Positions 60,601 through 64,000 of a stretch of DNA of 64,000 nt are shown piece after piece. The DNA comes from Oryzias latipes (taxonomy: Eukaryota; Chordata; Actinopteri; Beloniformes; Adrianichthyidae), in NCBI RefSeq assembly GCF_002234675.1, contig NC_019867.2, forward strand, positions 406,001 to 470,000, given 5' to 3'. Positions within the stretch are counted from its first letter, which is position 1. Each line of letters starts with the position of its first letter. Below the pieces are notes generated by a model, which saw only the letters and a list, made by a program, of their open reading frames with translations, made no database searches and was not told the DNA's origin. The position numbers and the translations under genes were made by a program.

Positions 60601-63212
60601 TGGCTTTCGTCACCTCCATGCTGTGCAGCTTCAAACGGGGGCGTCCTGCTCCAGGGCCTCATGGGGGCGTGCCGTATACACGATTGGATCTTGTGTCCCT
60701 TCAGGCGTCGCCAAACCGAATCCCTTCTCACTGATTGTATTGACAGACCTGCATTTTGTCCGGGCTGGGGACGGGCACAGGGACTGGACCCAGACTGGAT
60801 GATGCTCGTCCCGCCCCCTTCGGAATCGAACCCTGGTTTCCCAGCCGTAGGGTTGTTGGTTGTTTCTCTGTCCCTCATGGCTTAAATCTGCAGAGAAAAC
60901 GGTTTGGTTTCCGTCACATGTGAACGTGAGTGACAGCAGCTCAGGAAGTGGAGCGGCTCAGCGTCTGCTGCAGATGTGGCGTGACGTAACGCTCTGCAGC
61001 TGCTGCTTAATCCAGGTGGACTGCTGCCGCCGCTGCTGCTGTTGGCCTCCATGTGGGAAGCCCCTCCACTCTGAATGCTCACCAGTTAAAGTTTTGTTCC
61101 TCCAGATTCTGTAAAGTCTGCAGAAAGAGGTTTCAGATGAGCAGGTTTTCTGTAAACGATGGTCTGTTCCGAGCAGCCGGGTCAGGATCAGGGCTTTAGC
61201 TCAGAGATTATCCTCAGCAGCACGCATGCTTTCATACGGTCACATGACACAAGCCCCGCCCTCTCCAGTAACACTCTGCCCTCTCTGATGCATGAGGGAC
61301 TCCTGTGTGCTGGATCTGCTGGTTCTATTGTTCTGTTGGTTCTGTTCTGCTGAGTTGAAGCAGCTGTTCCTCAGTTTTCCCTTTTTTAAGTACATTTCAG
61401 AAAAGTTGTTCCTCTGGCGTCAGAAGACGACCTGAACTCAGGCTTCATCAGCCGCCAACAAAAGGTTCGGTTCTGATCCATCACCTTTCAGAACATTTCT
61501 GGACATGTTTCCAGAATCACTGAAACTGACTGAAGGTCTGCTTCATCGGACCGGCCCGCTGGAGGACCGGTCAGCTGCGGTCCGAGGTTCGGTCCGGTGA
61601 TTTCTTTGAGGGCCACACATTCCTATCCTCGTATTTGGGTTCTAGAACAGCGTGGGAACAGCAGGTTTCACATTCATTAGTGATGACCCAATGGACTCTT
61701 CAGAACCGCTGGCTGCTGAAGATTCTGGTGGGTTCAGGAAGGAAGATGGAACTGAAAAGATGGTTCCAGAACCTCTGATGTTGCTGAAGGATGAAGCTTC
61801 ATTTCTGAAGAGAAATCATTTCAATCTTTGATGGAATCTGACATTAAGATCGTTTCATCCTTAATCTGATTGGATCTACAGTTATGTGATGGTTGTTCTA
61901 GAAAAATCTGAAGTGCTTTATGGATAAATTCTGGAGGTGTCTCAGTTGACCTTTGGATCCATGACCCAGCGGGTTTCCTGTCAGACGGCCTGAGACTAAC
62001 GAGCGTTTACGGCGTCCGCTCTGAGTCCCATCAGGGATCCAATCAACGCATCGATCTGTCTTTGGAATGAAGCTGGCGGCGCCTGAAGGGCCCGCCGACA
62101 TTTGTTCCTCTGCAAAGTCCAGATTCCAGCAGGCAGAACCGGATTGTGGATCAATCTTCTGCCTGAAGCTCCTGCTGGGACGCTTGGAGTCTTCTCCTCC
62201 TTAGAGCTCCTGTCTGCATGGAGGCTCCGCCCCCCTGTGACCAACAACGCTGCGGGTCACGGTGGACGGATTTAGGCTTAAAGGCCCCCCCACCCCAGAC
62301 AGTGGAGATGCTGTTTGAGTTTTCTAGGGAACATGACAGGCTGCAGGTGGAGCAGTGGTTAGCACTCTTGCGTCACAGCAAGAAGGCCCCCTGTTCAAGT
62401 CCCGGCTGGGGGACCTGAAACAGAACATCAACGGGGGACCTTTCTGTGTGGAGTTAGCATGTTCTCCCCCCCCGTGCATGTGTGGGTTTTCTCCGGCTTC
62501 CTCCCACCGTCCAAAAAACATGCTTCATAGGTTAATTGGCAACTCTAAATTGACCATATGTGTGAGTGTGAGGGTGCATGGGTGTGTGTTTGTGGACATT
62601 CTACCCTGCGACAGACTGGTAACCTGTCCAGGTTGTCCCCTGCCTTGGCCCACAAGTGGCTGGGATAGGCTCCAGCAGCCCCGTGACCCCGAAAGGGAAA
62701 GACGGAATAGAAAATGAATGAATGAACATGACAGGAAATGACATCATTTATTGAATTATTAGATGATGCAGCTTCCATGCAAGATACATGTACTATTACT
62801 ACAGTGTATCTATATGCTATAGTAATAGGTATACTATAGTATATCTATTACTACAGTGTATCTATATGCTATAGTAATAGGTATACTATAGTATATTTTA
62901 GAAACGGTCAGATGTTCTCAGTTGTACTTTTGTTCTCTGGAAATACTTCACATAATTAAAAAGTTAAAAATTAAACATTAGTGAGACAGAAAAACGGTTA
63001 TAACTGATATTTTCACCTTAAGCTTCTTTAATGGCTTTGAGAACCGGAACCAGCTGGAGAACCGGTCCTCCAGTTCAGAACCTGACCCGGTCTGCAGTTA
63101 CCGTTATTATCATTTATTATAATAAATCTATTGAGACCTACAGGAGTTTTTACACAAATGTTCTTTTTCTCTTTTCTTTCAGTAAAGAAAGCCAAACTTC
63201 ACGGCCCCCCAG
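57635..63212 (+). CDS. unc13b: UNC13B (Munc13-2), first two coding exons only
   Basis: Exon 1 at 57635-57656 encodes MSLLCVR plus one base and ends AGAG|GTGAGT. Exon 2 at 63183-63212 encodes VKKAKLHGPP plus one base and ends CCAG|GTAAGA. Joined they read MSLLCVRVKKAKLHGPP, the start of the N-terminal C2A domain of long Munc13 isoforms; VRVK rather than VGVK favours UNC13B over UNC13A. Munc13 proteins prime synaptic vesicles by opening syntaxin, and C2A binds RIM. The rest of the gene lies beyond the window. Its position beside rusc2 matches the human neighbourhood on chromosome 9p13, which supports the call even with so few residues. Confidence 0.82.
62341..62723 (+). mobile_element. Complete tRNA-like SINE with 12-bp target duplication
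   Basis: The head has A-box-like AGTGGTTAGCACTC and B-box-like TGTTCAAGTCCCGG, as in a tRNA promoter. The body carries GTGTGGAGTTAGCATGTTCT and GTGGCTGGGATAGGCTCCAG, and the tail is ATGAATGAAT-type. A perfect 12-bp direct repeat GAACATGACAGG flanks it (62329-62340 and 62724-62735). It lies in unc13b intron 1 on the plus strand. A decayed relative is at 45290-45595. Confidence 0.85.
62793..62896. repeat. 52-bp duplication, AT-rich
   Basis: Two nearly identical 52-bp units starting CTATTACTACAGTGTATCTA, containing overlapping palindromes such as TATACTATAGTATA. Confidence 0.9.
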
Positions 63213-64000
63213 GTAAGAGTGCGGAACATGTCAAATGATGGACACTTGTTTACATTCATTCAGCCCCCCCCCCCCCCCCCCCCCCCCCACTACAACACAT
63301 GAACTGTGTTGTAGTGGGGGAATCCCACCCAGGAATCAGGACCCGAGTCAGATGCAAAAAAAAGCTCCTCCTGATGGGTTCTGGTCTGAGGAGTCTCTGC
63401 AGAACGGCCCGCTTGTTCTACCACAAGGGGGGGGGGGGGGTCTGTTCTGTACATTATGGACATAGTTGGTGTATATCTTTATAAACCACTTTTGTTATTT
63501 GAAATAACTTTATTTGAATAATTTTAGATGCTGGACTGACTGGACGCTGAATGATAACAAAAAGAAAAATATTAATAATAATAATCATAGTCCCACAGGA
63601 CCACATCCCAACCCGCCCCCCAGTCCTAAGCACCACCCCCAGAGGCAGTCTAGGGCAGCCCGGCTTCTGGCCTTGAAGGAACTTTGGGTTCAGGCAGCTA
63701 GACCCCCCCCCCCATCTGGTTTCCTGGATTCTGGTTTACATTTAATCTCCAACAGAATCTGACTGTCCAGGTTCTGCTACTGTGTTTTCTACATCCATCC
63801 ATCCTTCATCCATCATCCATCCTCTGAACCTGTGTCATCCTCATGGGGTCACAGTGTTACAGTCAGGCTAACAGGTTGAACCCCGGATGGAAGGAGGACT
63901 CAGACACGACCAAAATGGTTCTAGAGGACAGAGAAAGAGTCGCTCTGAACGGAACACACAAGGTGCAGAACACTAAAGAGTGACTGCAGGCGACTGTGAC
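63213..64000. other. Start of unc13b intron 2
   Basis: Contains a C26 run (about 63263-63288), a G14 run (about 63427), ACTACAACACATGAACTGTG/TTGTAGTG inverted words near 63289, an AATAATAATAA tract and a CATCCATCCAT tract (about 63792-63825). No exon found before the window end. Confidence 0.45.

Larger units (their letters stand above)
57657..63182. other. unc13b intron 1
   Basis: 5.5 kb with no convincing exon of another gene. Contains GGGGGTGGGGG tracts near 58563 and 59383, a C14 run near 59548, AT-rich TATAATATAGT repeats near 59870-59890, a dispersed-repeat-like block at about 59790-60250 (GAAAGAAGCTGTTTTTGAGT and CCCCTCCCAGAGGGCAGCAG words), a complete SINE and a 52-bp duplication. 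Confidence 0.5.

Noticed and set aside
62345-62410. A tRNA gene
   Set aside because: A- and B-box-like words are present, but there is no cloverleaf, and the sequence continues into a SINE body with target duplications.

Overview
The window is teleost fish nuclear DNA. It holds intron-rich protein genes with vertebrate orthologues, long non-coding stretches full of C/G homopolymers and fish-type transposons (hAT, Tc1, TA-flanked MITEs, an R4/Dong-type LINE, a tRNA-like SINE), and no prokaryotic gene organisation. The species cannot be fixed from the sequence; a percomorph such as a medaka-like fish is plausible. All gene models below were joined by hand, checking splice sites and reading phase.

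Layout. 1-1.6 kb: sdhaf1 (+), a mitochondrial LYR-motif assembly factor. 1.66-2.77 kb: a complete non-autonomous hAT element with its target duplication. 3.5-4.9 kb: a small multi-exon helical protein (+) that I could not name. 5.9-11.9 kb: ercc6l/PICH (+), a mitotic SNF2 translocase. 12.7-14.9 kb: a TA-flanked MITE carrying two nested hAT elements. 15.2-20.8 kb: ftcd (-), 14 coding exons. 20.9-21.3 kb: a 21-bp minisatellite just upstream of the ftcd start. 21.9-26.0 kb: frataxin (fxn, +), whose large second intron holds a second MITE with a nested hAT. 26.6-29.1 kb: ppp6c (-), complete at 305 codons. 31.5-43.4 kb: rusc2 (-), 12 coding exons, with a LINE and a 2.9-kb minisatellite in one intron. 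46.6-48.1 and 50.5-53.4 kb: two tandem paralogous secreted Pro/Gln-rich repeat proteins (+). 55.1-56.6 kb: a DNA transposon with long terminal inverted repeats. 57.6 kb to the window end: the first two coding exons of unc13b (+), which continues beyond the window.

The genes do not form a pathway; they are an ordinary vertebrate neighbourhood. unc13b beside rusc2 matches their closeness on human chromosome 9, where fxn and ppp6c also map. ercc6l, ftcd and sdhaf1 map elsewhere in human.

The least explained content is (1) the pair of secreted P/Q-rich proteins, which share a 17-nt first coding exon, a split signal peptide and one giant repeat exon, the second carrying 17 near-identical 17-residue repeats; (2) a minisatellite of about 90 copies whose 32-bp monomer appears to be a duplicated piece of the LINE's own zinc-knuckle coding sequence; and (3) three hAT insertions lying at GTCTAG/TCTAGA sites inside two copies of one MITE family.
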